Counted from the first letter of the stretch, positions 23,770 through 31,269 are shown. The stretch is DNA of 34,805 nt from Opitutaceae bacterium (GCA_024711005.1 JANJTQ010000087.1:1-34805), one strand, 5' to 3'. The notes: generated by a model from the sequence alone, not told the origin. Made by a program: numbers and translations.

Positions 23770-23806
23770 CCGCGTTCGCCCAACCTCCGGGTTCAACCTT
23801 CGTTCA

Positions 23807-25045
23807 ATGAACATCCTCGTCGCCAACCTCGGTTCGACTTCGTTCAAATACCGCCTCTTCCGCATCGACGGCTCCACCGAGCAGCTCGTTGCCAAGGGCG
23901 GTTATGAACGCGTCACCGACTATGGCCGCGCCATCGACGACTGCCTCGCCGCGCTGCGACAAGCCGGCCATGTGCGCGACGCGAGTGGTCTTCATGGCAT
24001 CGGTTTCAAGACCGTTCAGGGCGGCGAGGTGACGGGTTGCCTGCCGGCGGATGAACGGGTCGAGAACGCGTTGCTTGCCACCGCCGACTTGGCGCCGGCT
24101 CATAACCCGCCCTACGCCTCCGGCATCCGCCAATTTCGCGAGAAGCTTCCCGGCGTGCCGCTCGTCGCGCTCTTCGAGACGGCGTTCTACCAATGGGTGC
24201 CAAAGTACGCCAACAGCTACGCGGTTCCGTTGTCCTGGCGTGCGGTGGGCGTGCGTCGCTACGGATTCCATGGCGCGAGCCACAAGTATGTCGCCGAACG
24301 ATCCGCCGAATTACTCGGACGCGCCGATGTCGCCGACTTGGTGCGCGGTCTTTATCAACACGGTCCGCGTCCCGTGCCCGGCGTGTTCTTGCGAGTGATC
24401 TCGTGTCATCTGGGCGGTTCCAGCTCCGTCACCGGCATCGTCGATGGCGTGGCGATTGGCACCAGCATGGGTCTGAGCCCGCAGAGCGGACTTCCCCAAA
24501 ACAACCGCGTTGGTGATCTCGATTCCGCCGCGATTCCCTACGTTCAAAAAAAGCTCAATCTCACCACCGCCGAGGTCGAGCATCAGCTTACCAAGGAAGC
24601 CGGCCTTCTTGGGCTGTCGGGCATCAGCAACGACCTTCGAGAGATTCGCGCCGCCGCCCTCGCCGGCGATCGCCGCGCCGAATTGGCCATTGATGTTTTC
24701 GTTCATTCCATCCGCCATTGGATCGGTGCCTTCTGGTTTGAGATGGGCGGCTGTGACGCCCTCGTATTCACCGCCGGTATCGGCGAAAACAACCCGTGGT
24801 TGCGTGAAGCGGTCTGCGCCGGCCTCGGCGACCTGGGCCTCTATCTCGACTGTGAGCGCAACGAGATCGCGCTGCCCGAAACGGATCTCGCCACCTCCGA
24901 TTCGCGTACGCGTGTCCTCGTGATTCCCGCCAACGAAGAACTCGTCGTCGCCCGCGAAACCTTCCGCCACCTCGCCGCCGCATCCGATGCAAGCGGCACC
25001 GCATTCTCCCGCTCTCTTTCGTCTCTCTCAATCACCTCAACCTAA
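23807..25045 (+). CDS. ackA: Acetate-kinase-family acyl kinase, BMC-associated
   Basis: The protein has 412 residues from ATG 23807. It should transfer phosphate from acyl-phosphate to ADP, giving ATP as the last step of the pathway. Family motifs are NLGSTSFKYRLF at residue 7, LAPAHNPP, YGFHGASHKYV with the catalytic His, GTSMGLSPQSG, NRVGDLDSA with the catalytic Arg and Asp, GISNDLREI, and FTAGIGENNPW near residue 320. The substrate motif that normally reads GHRVVHGG is GFKTVQGG here (Lys 68, Gln 71), and the segment before it is about 20 residues shorter than in classical AckA. This suggests a different acyl group, possibly lactyl. It sits between shell genes, a typical PVM arrangement. 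Confidence 0.9.
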   Translation: MNILVANLGSTSFKYRLFRIDGSTEQLVAKGGYERVTDYGRAIDDCLAALRQAGHVRDASGLHGIGFKTVQGGEVTGCLPADERVENALLATADLAPAHNPPYASGIRQFREKLPGVPLVALFETAFYQWVPKYANSYAVPLSWRAVGVRRYGFHGASHKYVAERSAELLGRADVADLVRGLYQHGPRPVPGVFLRVISCHLGGSSSVTGIVDGVAIGTSMGLSPQSGLPQNNRVGDLDSAAIPYVQKKLNLTTAEVEHQLTKEAGLLGLSGISNDLREIRAAALAGDRRAELAIDVFVHSIRHWIGAFWFEMGGCDALVFTAGIGENNPWLREAVCAGLGDLGLYLDCERNEIALPETDLATSDSRTRVLVIPANEELVVARETFRHLAAASDASGTAFSRSLSSLSITST

Positions 25046-25057
25046 ACTCCACTCGTC

Positions 25058-25372
25058 ATGTCCCAAGCTCTCGGCCTCCTCGAAACCCGCGGTCTCACCG
25101 CTCTCGTCACCGGCACCGATGCCATGCTCAAGTCCGCCAACGTCACCTTGGTGTGCCCCATGAAGCAGGTCGGCAACGCCCTCGTCACCGCCCTCGTCAC
25201 CGGTGATGTCGCCGCCGTGAAAGCCGCCGTCGACGCCGGCGCGCAAGCCGCCCGCACCGTCGGCGAGGTCGTCTCCGTCCAGGTCATCGCCCGGCCGCAC
25301 GGCGACGTCGCCGCGATTCTACCCAAGCCCGCCGCGCCCGTCGCCGCCCCGGCACCCACCGCCAAAAAATAA
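25058..25372 (+). CDS. BMC-H shell protein 3
   Basis: This single BMC-domain protein has 104 residues and starts [12 protein letters not shown], 12 bp after the kinase. [20 protein letters not shown] and [11 protein letters not shown] are standard. The pore loop reads VGNALV in place of GSG, placing Asn and Ala at the central opening. A flexible tail rich in Ala and Pro ([16 protein letters not shown]) extends beyond the domain and may bind cargo or another shell protein. Confidence 0.95.
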   Translation: MSQALGLLETRGLTALVTGTDAMLKSANVTLVCPMKQVGNALVTALVTGDVAAVKAAVDAGAQAARTVGEVVSVQVIARPHGDVAAILPKPAAPVAAPAPTAKK

Positions 25373-25438
25373 CATCGTTCGGTAACCTCTCTTCGTCGTC
25401 TGCGGTTGCCTCGTCGGCCGCCGATGTGCGCTCCCTCC

Positions 25439-25753
25439 ATGTTCCTCGCCCGAGTCATCGGCTCCCTGGTCGCCACCAAAAAAGACGCGGCCATGACCGG
25501 CCGCAAACTGCTCCTTCTTCGCCCGCTCCTCATCGACGAGGCGAATCCCGGACAGTTCCGTCCGGGCACTAACACCGTCGTCGCGGTCGACTCGCTCGGA
25601 GCCGGCATCGATGAGGTCGTCCTCTTTTGCCAGGGAAGTTCCGCTCGCGGCGCCGCCGGCATGAAGACGCTGCCCATCGACGCCGCCGTCATCGGGATCG
25701 TCGATACCGTCGATGTGTTGAACAAGAAAATCTATCCCTCCGCCAACGGCTGA
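25439..25753 (+). CDS. BMC-P (EutN/CcmL) pentamer protein 1
   Basis: This pentameric vertex protein has 104 residues from ATG 25439 (MFLARVIGSLVATKK). The family pattern is KLLLLRPL, NTVVAVDSLGAGIDEVVLF, GSSAR and the closing PIDAAVIGIVDTVDV. It is the most canonical of the three BMC-P proteins here. Pentamers cap the vertices of the icosahedral shell. It is followed after 5 bp by the aldehyde dehydrogenase gene. Confidence 0.95.
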   Translation: MFLARVIGSLVATKKDAAMTGRKLLLLRPLLIDEANPGQFRPGTNTVVAVDSLGAGIDEVVLFCQGSSARGAAGMKTLPIDAAVIGIVDTVDVLNKKIYPSANG

Positions 25754-25758
25754 TCCTC

Positions 25759-27228
25759 ATGAGCACCACGCTCCCTTTAGACGAAACCTCCCTGCGCGCC
25801 ATCGTTGACGAGGTCCTCCGCGGACTTCATCGCAACCCCGCCGCGCCCGTCGTCGCGCCCGTCGTCGCGGCCGCGGTGGTCGCGCCCCGGCGCGAATCGC
25901 GCTTCGGTGTTTTCACCGATGTCGGAGCCGCTTGCGGAGCCGCCCACCGTGCCTTCCTGCAGCTTCAGGAAAAGGGGGTCGCGGGCCGCGTGAAGGTCAT
26001 TGAGATCGTCAAAGGTCTCGCGGAAGCCAACGCCGTCGAGTGGGGGAAAATCGAATTCGAGGAGACCAAGATCGGCCGTCTCGCGCACAAGATTGAAAAA
26101 CTTCAAATCGTGAAACTGGTTCCCGGCGTCGAGTGGCTGCGGCCCTACGCGCTCTCCGGAGACAACGGCATCACCCTCGAAGAATGCGCGCCCTTCGGTG
26201 TCATCGGTGCCATCACGCCTGTCACTCATTCGGTTCCGACCATCTCCGGCAACATTGTCAGCATGGTCGCCGCGGGCAACGCCATCGTCTTCAACCCGCA
26301 TCCCGGCGGAGCCCGTTGCGCCACCGTTGCCGTGCGTGCCTTCAACGAAGCGATTCATGCCGCGCTTGGCATTGAGCACCTCATCTGCGTCATCGCCGAT
26401 CCGTCGATCGATACGTTCAACGCGCTCTGCCAAAACGAGCATGTCCGCATGCTCTGCGTCACCGGCGGTCCCGCCGTCGTGAACGCCGCGATGAAATCCG
26501 GCAAACGCGCGGTCTGCGCCGGTCCGGGAAATCCGCCCGTCGTGGTTGATGGCACCGGCAATCTCGCCAAGGCCGCCGCCGACGTCATCAAGGGCGCGGG
26601 TTACGACAACAACCTTCTCTGCATCGGCGAAAAACAGGTCTTCGTACTCGAACACGTTGCCGAACGTTTCATGAACGAGCTCGCCACCGCCGGCGCCGCC
26701 AAGCTCACCGCGCCGCAGCTCGCCCGACTCACCTCGGCCGCGTTTACCACCGGCAAGGACGCCGGCGGTTGCTCGCATCCCGTGCTCAACCGGAAGCTCG
26801 TCGGTGTCGACGCCTCCGTTCTCGCGCAACAAGCCGGTGCGACCGTGTCCGCCGACGTTCCGCTGCTCTTCGCCGAGACGGATGCCGAACACCCGTTCGT
26901 CATGGAAGAGCAGATGATGCCCATGATCCCGGTCGTGCGTGTGAAGACGTTTGGAGACGCCGTCTCCGCCGCGCTGAAGAGCGAGCACGGCTACAAACAC
27001 TCCGCCATCATTCACTCGCTGAACGTCGAGCACATGACGCAGATGGCCCGCGTCCTCGACACCACGCTCTTCGTGAAGAACGGCCCGAGCACCGCGGGCC
27101 TCGGCCTCGGCGGCGAGGGCTACCTCAACTACTCCATCGCCACCACCACCGGCGAAGGCATCGCCACGCCTCGCACGTTTACCCGCACGCGTCGCTGCGT
27201 GATGGTCGAAAACCTTCGCATCTACTAA
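25759..27228 (+). CDS. CoA-acylating aldehyde dehydrogenase (PduP/EutE type), microcompartment-targeted
   Basis: The enzyme has 489 residues and converts an aldehyde, CoA and NAD+ to acyl-CoA and NADH. ATG 25759 is chosen; earlier in-frame codons overlap the BMC-P gene. The N-terminal 18 residues after the start (DETSLRAIVDEVLRGLHR) form an amphipathic helix like PduP targeting peptides, joined by an Ala/Pro/Val linker. The catalytic Cys is C288 in NNLLCIGEKQVF. GAITPVTHSVPTISGNIV and the substrate loop GKDAGGCSHP are conserved. The likely substrate is L-lactaldehyde, made by the aldolases encoded downstream. It lies 2 bp before the next shell gene. Confidence 0.95.
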   Translation: MSTTLPLDETSLRAIVDEVLRGLHRNPAAPVVAPVVAAAVVAPRRESRFGVFTDVGAACGAAHRAFLQLQEKGVAGRVKVIEIVKGLAEANAVEWGKIEFEETKIGRLAHKIEKLQIVKLVPGVEWLRPYALSGDNGITLEECAPFGVIGAITPVTHSVPTISGNIVSMVAAGNAIVFNPHPGGARCATVAVRAFNEAIHAALGIEHLICVIADPSIDTFNALCQNEHVRMLCVTGGPAVVNAAMKSGKRAVCAGPGNPPVVVDGTGNLAKAAADVIKGAGYDNNLLCIGEKQVFVLEHVAERFMNELATAGAAKLTAPQLARLTSAAFTTGKDAGGCSHPVLNRKLVGVDASVLAQQAGATVSADVPLLFAETDAEHPFVMEEQMMPMIPVVRVKTFGDAVSAALKSEHGYKHSAIIHSLNVEHMTQMARVLDTTLFVKNGPSTAGLGLGGEGYLNYSIATTTGEGIATPRTFTRTRRCVMVENLRIY

Positions 27229-27230
27229 AA

Positions 27231-27497
27231 ATGCAGCTCGCGCGCATCGACGGAACCGTGCTCGCCACCGTGTGCCATCCCAGCATGCGCGGACGTCGCA
27301 CCGTCATTTGCCAGCCGCTCGATGCCGACGGACGCGACGATGGCCCGCCCGTCCTCGCCGTCGATCCGCACGGAGCCGGCCTCCATCAGCACGTGCTCGT
27401 TAGCACCGATGGCTCCGCCACCCGCGAGCTCGTGCGCGACGAACACTCGCCTCTCCGAAACTTCGTCCTCGCGATCGTTGACGAAGCCACCGCGTAA
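27231..27497 (+). CDS. BMC-P (EutN/CcmL) pentamer protein 2
   Basis: The protein has 88 residues from ATG 27231, two bases after the dehydrogenase stop. LARIDGTVLATVCHPSMRGR, then VICQPLDADG and VLAVDPHGAGLHQHVLV follow the EutN fold. The pore region reads STDGSATREL and the sequence is the most divergent of the three. Three BMC-P paralogues are usual for PVM-type loci. Confidence 0.9.
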   Translation: MQLARIDGTVLATVCHPSMRGRRTVICQPLDADGRDDGPPVLAVDPHGAGLHQHVLVSTDGSATRELVRDEHSPLRNFVLAIVDEATA

Positions 27498-27515
27498 GAG
27501 CCGCCCGCGCCACCT

Positions 27516-27548
27516 CTTTCAGCCCTTCAGCCTTTCAGTCCTTCAGTT
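27516..27548 (+). repeat. Short tandem CTTTCAGCC-type repeat
   Basis: Four imperfect units (CTTTCAGCC, CTTCAGC, CTTTCAGTC, CTTCAGTT) fill the 63-bp gap between two BMC-P genes. A looser relative (TTTCAACCCTTTAACTCC) lies before exbD at 19484-19501. No function is evident. Confidence 0.5.
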
Positions 27549-27560
27549 CTTTTCTTCCTC

Positions 27561-27860
27561 ATGCGCCTCGGACACGTCATCGGCACCGTCACTCTTCACA
27601 CCGCGGACGCGGCGTTGAGGGGCGGATGCCTGTTGATCGTGCAACCCTTGTCGCGTCAGCAATTCGCCGGAGCACCGCTGCTCCCGCCGGCCAAGGGCAA
27701 CACGCTCGTTGTTTACGACAACCTCGGAGCCGGACTTGGACAGGTGATCGGCTTCACCGAGGGCGCCGAAGCCACCATGCCGTTTTCCCATCCGATCCCG
27801 ATCGATGCGTTCAACGCCGCGATCATCGACTCGTTTTCTTACACACCGCCCGCCGCCTAA
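27561..27860 (+). CDS. BMC-P (EutN/CcmL) pentamer protein 3
   Basis: This 99-residue protein starts MRLGHVIGTVTLHTADAAL. LLIVQPLSRQQFAG, then NTLVVYDNLGAGLGQVIGFTEGAEA and PIDAFNAAIIDSF are EutN-like. It ends 12 bp before the aldolase gene. The three vertex proteins here differ strongly, so mixed vertices or distinct roles are possible. Confidence 0.93.
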   Translation: MRLGHVIGTVTLHTADAALRGGCLLIVQPLSRQQFAGAPLLPPAKGNTLVVYDNLGAGLGQVIGFTEGAEATMPFSHPIPIDAFNAAIIDSFSYTPPAA

Positions 27861-27872
27861 TTCACTTCCGCC

Positions 27873-28967
27873 ATGCGCCAAGTCATCACCGCTCAGGACA
27901 TCGAAACGCTTTTTCGCAACGGCACCGCGCTGCCCGACGACGCGATCCTCACACCGTCCGCGCGTGATGCCCTGCGCAGCCGTGCGTCGCTCCTGCCCGC
28001 CTCCGGTGTAGGCCGCCCGATCGCGGGCACTTCGTCTTCCGCTTCCGCCTCGCAATCCGACGAACCCGTCGTTCCCGATTACGAATTCAAATGGAAGCCC
28101 GGCTCCGATCCCAAGACGCCCGCCGAAATCGCCGCGTTCTTTAACTCGCCCGCGATCAGAATCCTCAAGGAGCGCATGTGTGACATGGGCCGCCGCATGT
28201 GGGCGAAGGACTACACCGACGGCAATGGCGGCAACATCACCATCCGCGTCGGTGACAACCTCGTGCTGTGCACGCCCACGCTCATCTCGAAAGGTTTTAT
28301 GCAGCCGTCCGACATCGGGCTTATCGACATGGACGGCAAGCAACTCGCCGGGACGCGCAAACGCACCAGCGAAGCGATGACGCACCTGGGCATCATGAAG
28401 CGCCAGCCGCTTTGCAAAGCCTGCGTCCACGCGCATCCGCCGCACGCCACCGCCTTTGCGGTTGCCCGCGTCCAGCCTCCGACCTGCCTCATTCCCGAGG
28501 CCGACATTTTCCTGGGCAAGATCGCCCTCGCTCCCTACCAGACGCCTGGCTCGCCCGAGAACGCCGACACGGTGGGCGAGATCGGCAAGGACAATCAATG
28601 CGTGCTGATGCTGAACCACGGCGTGATCACCTGGGGCAAGGACGTCGAAGACGCGTATTGGAAAATGGAAAACGCCGACGCCTACTGCAAAACCATCTGG
28701 ATCGCCTCCCAGCTTGGCGGCCAACTCGGCGAAGGCGTGGGTGGCAACAAGGCCAAGGAGTTCGTCAAAATCCGCAAAATGCTCGGCATGCCGGACAATC
28801 GCGACGGCCTCAAAGAGTGCGAGCTCTGCGACAACAGTGATTTCCGTCCGGGCGTCCAATGCCAGATCCCCGACAAAGCCGAGCCCGCATCGCCCGCCGC
28901 CGATCCGGCCGTCGAAGCAATGGTCCGCACCATTGCCTCCCAAATCCTCCAACGCCTCAAAGGCTGA
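27873..28967 (+). CDS. Class II aldolase (fuculose/rhamnulose phosphate type) with C-terminal encapsulation helix
   Basis: The protein has 364 residues. It should split L-fuculose-1-P or L-rhamnulose-1-P into DHAP and L-lactaldehyde using zinc. The N-terminal 75 residues are an extension with a Ser/Ala-rich linker. The aldolase domain spans about 80-310: GGNITIRVGDNLVLCTP, the zinc ligands in CVHAHPPHATAF, and a third His in MLNHGVITWG. A Cys-containing segment (CELCDNSDFRPGVQCQ) follows. The last 21 residues form an amphipathic helix (AVEAMVRTIASQILQRLKG) after a Pro/Ala linker, resembling encapsulation peptides. This makes it the probable lumen aldolase. It ends just before an inverted-repeat element. 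Confidence 0.92.
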   Translation: MRQVITAQDIETLFRNGTALPDDAILTPSARDALRSRASLLPASGVGRPIAGTSSSASASQSDEPVVPDYEFKWKPGSDPKTPAEIAAFFNSPAIRILKERMCDMGRRMWAKDYTDGNGGNITIRVGDNLVLCTPTLISKGFMQPSDIGLIDMDGKQLAGTRKRTSEAMTHLGIMKRQPLCKACVHAHPPHATAFAVARVQPPTCLIPEADIFLGKIALAPYQTPGSPENADTVGEIGKDNQCVLMLNHGVITWGKDVEDAYWKMENADAYCKTIWIASQLGGQLGEGVGGNKAKEFVKIRKMLGMPDNRDGLKECELCDNSDFRPGVQCQIPDKAEPASPAADPAVEAMVRTIASQILQRLKG

Positions 28968-28973
28968 GTTATT

Positions 28974-29070
28974 TTACCACGGAGGTGACGGAGAGCACGG
29001 AGGAGAAGATGAGCCACGGAAGGGACTTCATAATACTTCTCTCCATCTCCTCCGTGAGCCCCGTGGTTAA
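28974..29070. repeat. ACGGAG-type inverted repeat between aldolase and dehydrogenase genes
   Basis: The left arm (28974-29005) contains TTACCACGGAGGTGACGGAG and related ACGGAG units. The right arm (29041-29070) is its imperfect reverse complement, ending CCGTGGTTAA. The arms are about 35 bases apart. A single-arm relative with CTCCGTGACCTCTGTG is at 31171-31190. It would form a hairpin in the operon RNA and may affect stability. Confidence 0.75.
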
Positions 29071-29114
29071 GGACCCCCGATTTCCGGCCTGATCGCTACT
29101 CGCTACTTCTAAAA

Positions 29115-30044
29115 ATGAAAGTCTCCATCATCGGCGGCGGCGGCCGCGTCGGTTCCAACGCGGCCTTTGCCCTTCAATGCGCGGGCATCGTATCTGAAAT
29201 TCAAATACTCGACGCCAACGCGGACCTCGCGGCCGGCGAGGCGCTCGACCTCCTGCACGGCAGCTCGGTCATCGGAGGACAGCGGATTTACGCCGGCGAC
29301 TATGCGACCGCCGCCGACAGCGACATCTTTATCATCACGGCCGGCCTGCGTCGCAAACCCGACGAGTCCCGCCTCGATTTGATCAACCGCAACGTTGCGC
29401 TCTTTTCGCAGATCCTGGCCGACATCGCGAAGGCGGGCTTTGGCAAAGACGCCCTTGTTTTTGTCGTCTCCAATCCGGTCGACATCCTTACGCAACTCGC
29501 CGCCACCAAGCTCGGGCTCCCGTGGCGGCAGGTGATCGGACTGGGCACGATGCTCGACACTGCGCGTTTTCGTTCGCTCATCGCGCAAGACCTCAAGCTT
29601 TCGCCCACGCAAGTCGAAGCGCTCATCTTGGGCGAGCACGGTGACACCATGTTGCCCATCTGGTCATCGGCTGGCTACGCCGGTTTGCCGCTCACCAAAG
29701 TGGCGGGCTGCACGGCGGCATTTCAGAACCGGATTTTCGAACGCACGAAAGGCAGCGGGGCCGAAGTCATCCGTCGCAAGGGTGGGGCGGGCTGGGCGGT
29801 GGGTCTGACGATCGCCGAAGTGGTGCATGCGATTTCGCTCAATAAACGTACGGTGCTGCCGGTTTCGACGGTGCAGCAAGGAGCGTATGGGCTGCGCAAC
29901 GTGGCCCTCAGTGTGCCGACCCTGATCGGCAGGGCAGGGGCCTTGGCGCATCTCGAAATCGAACTCTGGCCCAAGGAACTGCAAGGCCTGCAAAACTCCG
30001 CGAAGGCGCTTCAAGAAACCTACGCCAAAGTCACGTCCGGCTGA
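29115..30044 (+). CDS. L-lactate/malate dehydrogenase family protein
   Basis: This NAD-dependent 2-hydroxyacid dehydrogenase has 309 residues. The Rossmann motif IIGGGGRVGSNAAF opens it, with ILDAN as the acidic end of strand 2 (NAD preference). The active-site loop reads AGLRRKPDESRLDLINRN. The residue before KP is Arg, as in malate dehydrogenases (Gln in lactate dehydrogenases), while the following SRLDL resembles lactate dehydrogenases. VSNPVDILT and the catalytic His in LGEHGDTMLPIWS are intact. It may oxidise lactate to pyruvate or recycle NAD+ for the aldehyde dehydrogenase. No targeting helix is evident. It follows an inverted-repeat element and is the last gene of the first BMC unit. 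Confidence 0.9.
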   Translation: MKVSIIGGGGRVGSNAAFALQCAGIVSEIQILDANADLAAGEALDLLHGSSVIGGQRIYAGDYATAADSDIFIITAGLRRKPDESRLDLINRNVALFSQILADIAKAGFGKDALVFVVSNPVDILTQLAATKLGLPWRQVIGLGTMLDTARFRSLIAQDLKLSPTQVEALILGEHGDTMLPIWSSAGYAGLPLTKVAGCTAAFQNRIFERTKGSGAEVIRRKGGAGWAVGLTIAEVVHAISLNKRTVLPVSTVQQGAYGLRNVALSVPTLIGRAGALAHLEIELWPKELQGLQNSAKALQETYAKVTSG

Positions 30045-30255
30045 TTTTGAAGGAGCGGCGGTAATCCTGCCGCCGGATCGAAGAAAATTGCGCAGGCCTC
30101 CAGTCGGCATCCGCTTCCACAGCAGACCGGAAGCCGCGCTACTTTTTCATACCGGCGATCCGCCCACGCCGAATCCGATGCGAAAGCGCTCCGAACGTTC
30201 CTTTCCGGCGCCGATCGTAGTTGCGTAACGCTTTCTGCTCAAACGGACCAAACCT

Positions 30256-30280
30256 ATTTGTCACTTAATAAGTGACAAAT
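30256..30280. promoter_or_regulatory. Perfect 25-bp palindrome, putative operator
   Basis: ATTTGTCACTTA and TAAGTGACAAAT flank a single central A with no mismatch. It sits about 70 bp upstream of the predicted promoter, the position of an activator or upstream repressor site. It is AT-rich within a GC-rich region and lacks a T-run, so a terminator is unlikely. Confidence 0.65.
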
Positions 30281-30313
30281 CTTCAGGCTGGGGGCGTGCG
30301 CTGTCTTTCGGTG

Positions 30314-30353
30314 TTTTGGTAGATTTTGATCGAAAACGTCCAGAATCTATCAT
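30314..30353 (+). promoter_or_regulatory. Putative operator copy 2 with overlapping promoter
   Basis: TTTTGGTAGATTTTGATCG (30314-30332) is the reverse complement of the pduL operator with one mismatch. A second, weaker half (CAGAATCTATCAT, 30341-30353) faces it, forming an imperfect inverted repeat. The promoter pair TTGATC and TATCAT lies within it. If correct, the mRNA begins near 30360, only about 7 bases before the ATG at 30367. Confidence 0.55.
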
Positions 30354-30366
30354 CACTCTATGGGGC

Positions 30367-31131
30367 ATGTCATCCGCTAATGACCCTTTGTCCCGTATGC
30401 TCGAGCTGTCGCACCAGCTCGGTCGCGAAGATCGTAAGCTCGCCATCCTCGGCGAAGGCAACACCTCCGCGCGTCTTTCCGACGACACCTTTGTCGTCAA
30501 AGCTTCCGGCTCCAATCTCGCCACGCTCTCGCCCGCCGGCGTCGCCGAGTGCCGTTTCGACAAGCTCGTGCCGTTGCTCTCCGCCGACTCGATGTCGGAT
30601 GCCGCGGTGGACGAGGCGTTGTTCGCAGCGCGGGTGTCGCCCGACGCCAAAAAACCGTCCGTCGAGGCGATCTTCCACGCTTACCTGCTGACGCTGCCCG
30701 GAGTGAACTACGTTGGTCACACGCATCCGGTCACCGTCAACCAAGTGCTCTGCTCCAATCACGCGCGCTCGTTCGCCTCGCATCGTCTTTTTCCGGACGA
30801 GATCGTGTGCTGCGGTGTTGAGAGCGTGTTCGTTCCCTACACCGATCCGGGGTTGAAACTCTCGCAGGCGATCAAGGCGGCCGTGGAAGAGTACATTCAA
30901 CGCCTCTCTCGCGCCCCTCGCATCATTCTCCTGGCCAACCACGGACTCATCGCGCTCGGGGCCACGCCCGAAGCTGTCCTCGCCGGCACGCTCATGGCCA
31001 CGAAGGCCGCCGAGATTTTCACCGGTGCCGCCGCCATCAGCGCCGTGCCGCGTTTCCTCAGCGCCGAACAAGTCGAACGCATCGCCGGCCGCCCCGATGA
31101 ACACTACCGCCAAAAAGCACTCGGGCTCTGA
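30367..31131 (+). CDS. Class II aldolase/adducin-family protein
   Basis: The protein has 254 residues from ATG 30367 (MSSANDPLSRMLELSHQLG). The in-frame extension to 30316 crosses the operator and is rejected. Motifs are LGEGNTSARLSDDTFVVKAS, the catalytic-type Glu in KKPSVEAIFHAYL, the zinc ligands in VGHTHPVTVNQVL, and a third His in LLANHGLIALG. It probably cleaves a phosphorylated deoxysugar or sugar acid. Its exact substrate is not visible. It lacks the N- and C-terminal extensions of the aldolase at 27873 and so is probably cytoplasmic. It begins the second co-regulated unit. Confidence 0.88.
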   Translation: MSSANDPLSRMLELSHQLGREDRKLAILGEGNTSARLSDDTFVVKASGSNLATLSPAGVAECRFDKLVPLLSADSMSDAAVDEALFAARVSPDAKKPSVEAIFHAYLLTLPGVNYVGHTHPVTVNQVLCSNHARSFASHRLFPDEIVCCGVESVFVPYTDPGLKLSQAIKAAVEEYIQRLSRAPRIILLANHGLIALGATPEAVLAGTLMATKAAEIFTGAAAISAVPRFLSAEQVERIAGRPDEHYRQKALGL

Positions 31132-31170
31132 TCCGGAATTTTGTCATTTCTCTCATAAAATCGCCCCGTC

Positions 31171-31200
31171 TTTCCTCCGTGACCTCTGTGTCCGCGCTCC
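31171..31200. repeat. Single-arm relative of the ACGGAG repeat
   Basis: TTTCCTCCGTGACCTCTGTG at 31171-31190 resembles the right arm of the inverted repeat at 28974-29070. No matching second arm is seen nearby, so it is a solo or decayed copy in the leader of the fusion gene. Confidence 0.4.
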
Positions 31201-31269
31201 GGCTCGGCTCCGTGACCAATCCGAAAAACTCCCCGTAACTCTCAATTCACACACCTCACACCTCCGTCC

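Larger units (their letters stand above)
30045..30366. other. Regulatory gap between the two BMC transcription units
   Basis: This 322-bp stretch has no gene. It carries a GC hairpin (GGCGG/CCGCC near 30057-30073), a perfect 25-bp palindrome at 30256-30280, an operator copy at 30314-30332, and a promoter-like pair TTGATC (30326-30331) and TATCAT (30348-30353) with a 16-bp spacer. Confidence 0.6.

Noticed and set aside
25777-27033. A 418-codon frame antisense to the aldehyde dehydrogenase
   Set aside because: Mirror of a conserved gene; no family motif in the product.
31141-31161. TTGTCA and TAAAAT as a promoter for the fusion gene
   Set aside because: The spacer is only 9 bp, too short for a sigma-70 promoter.
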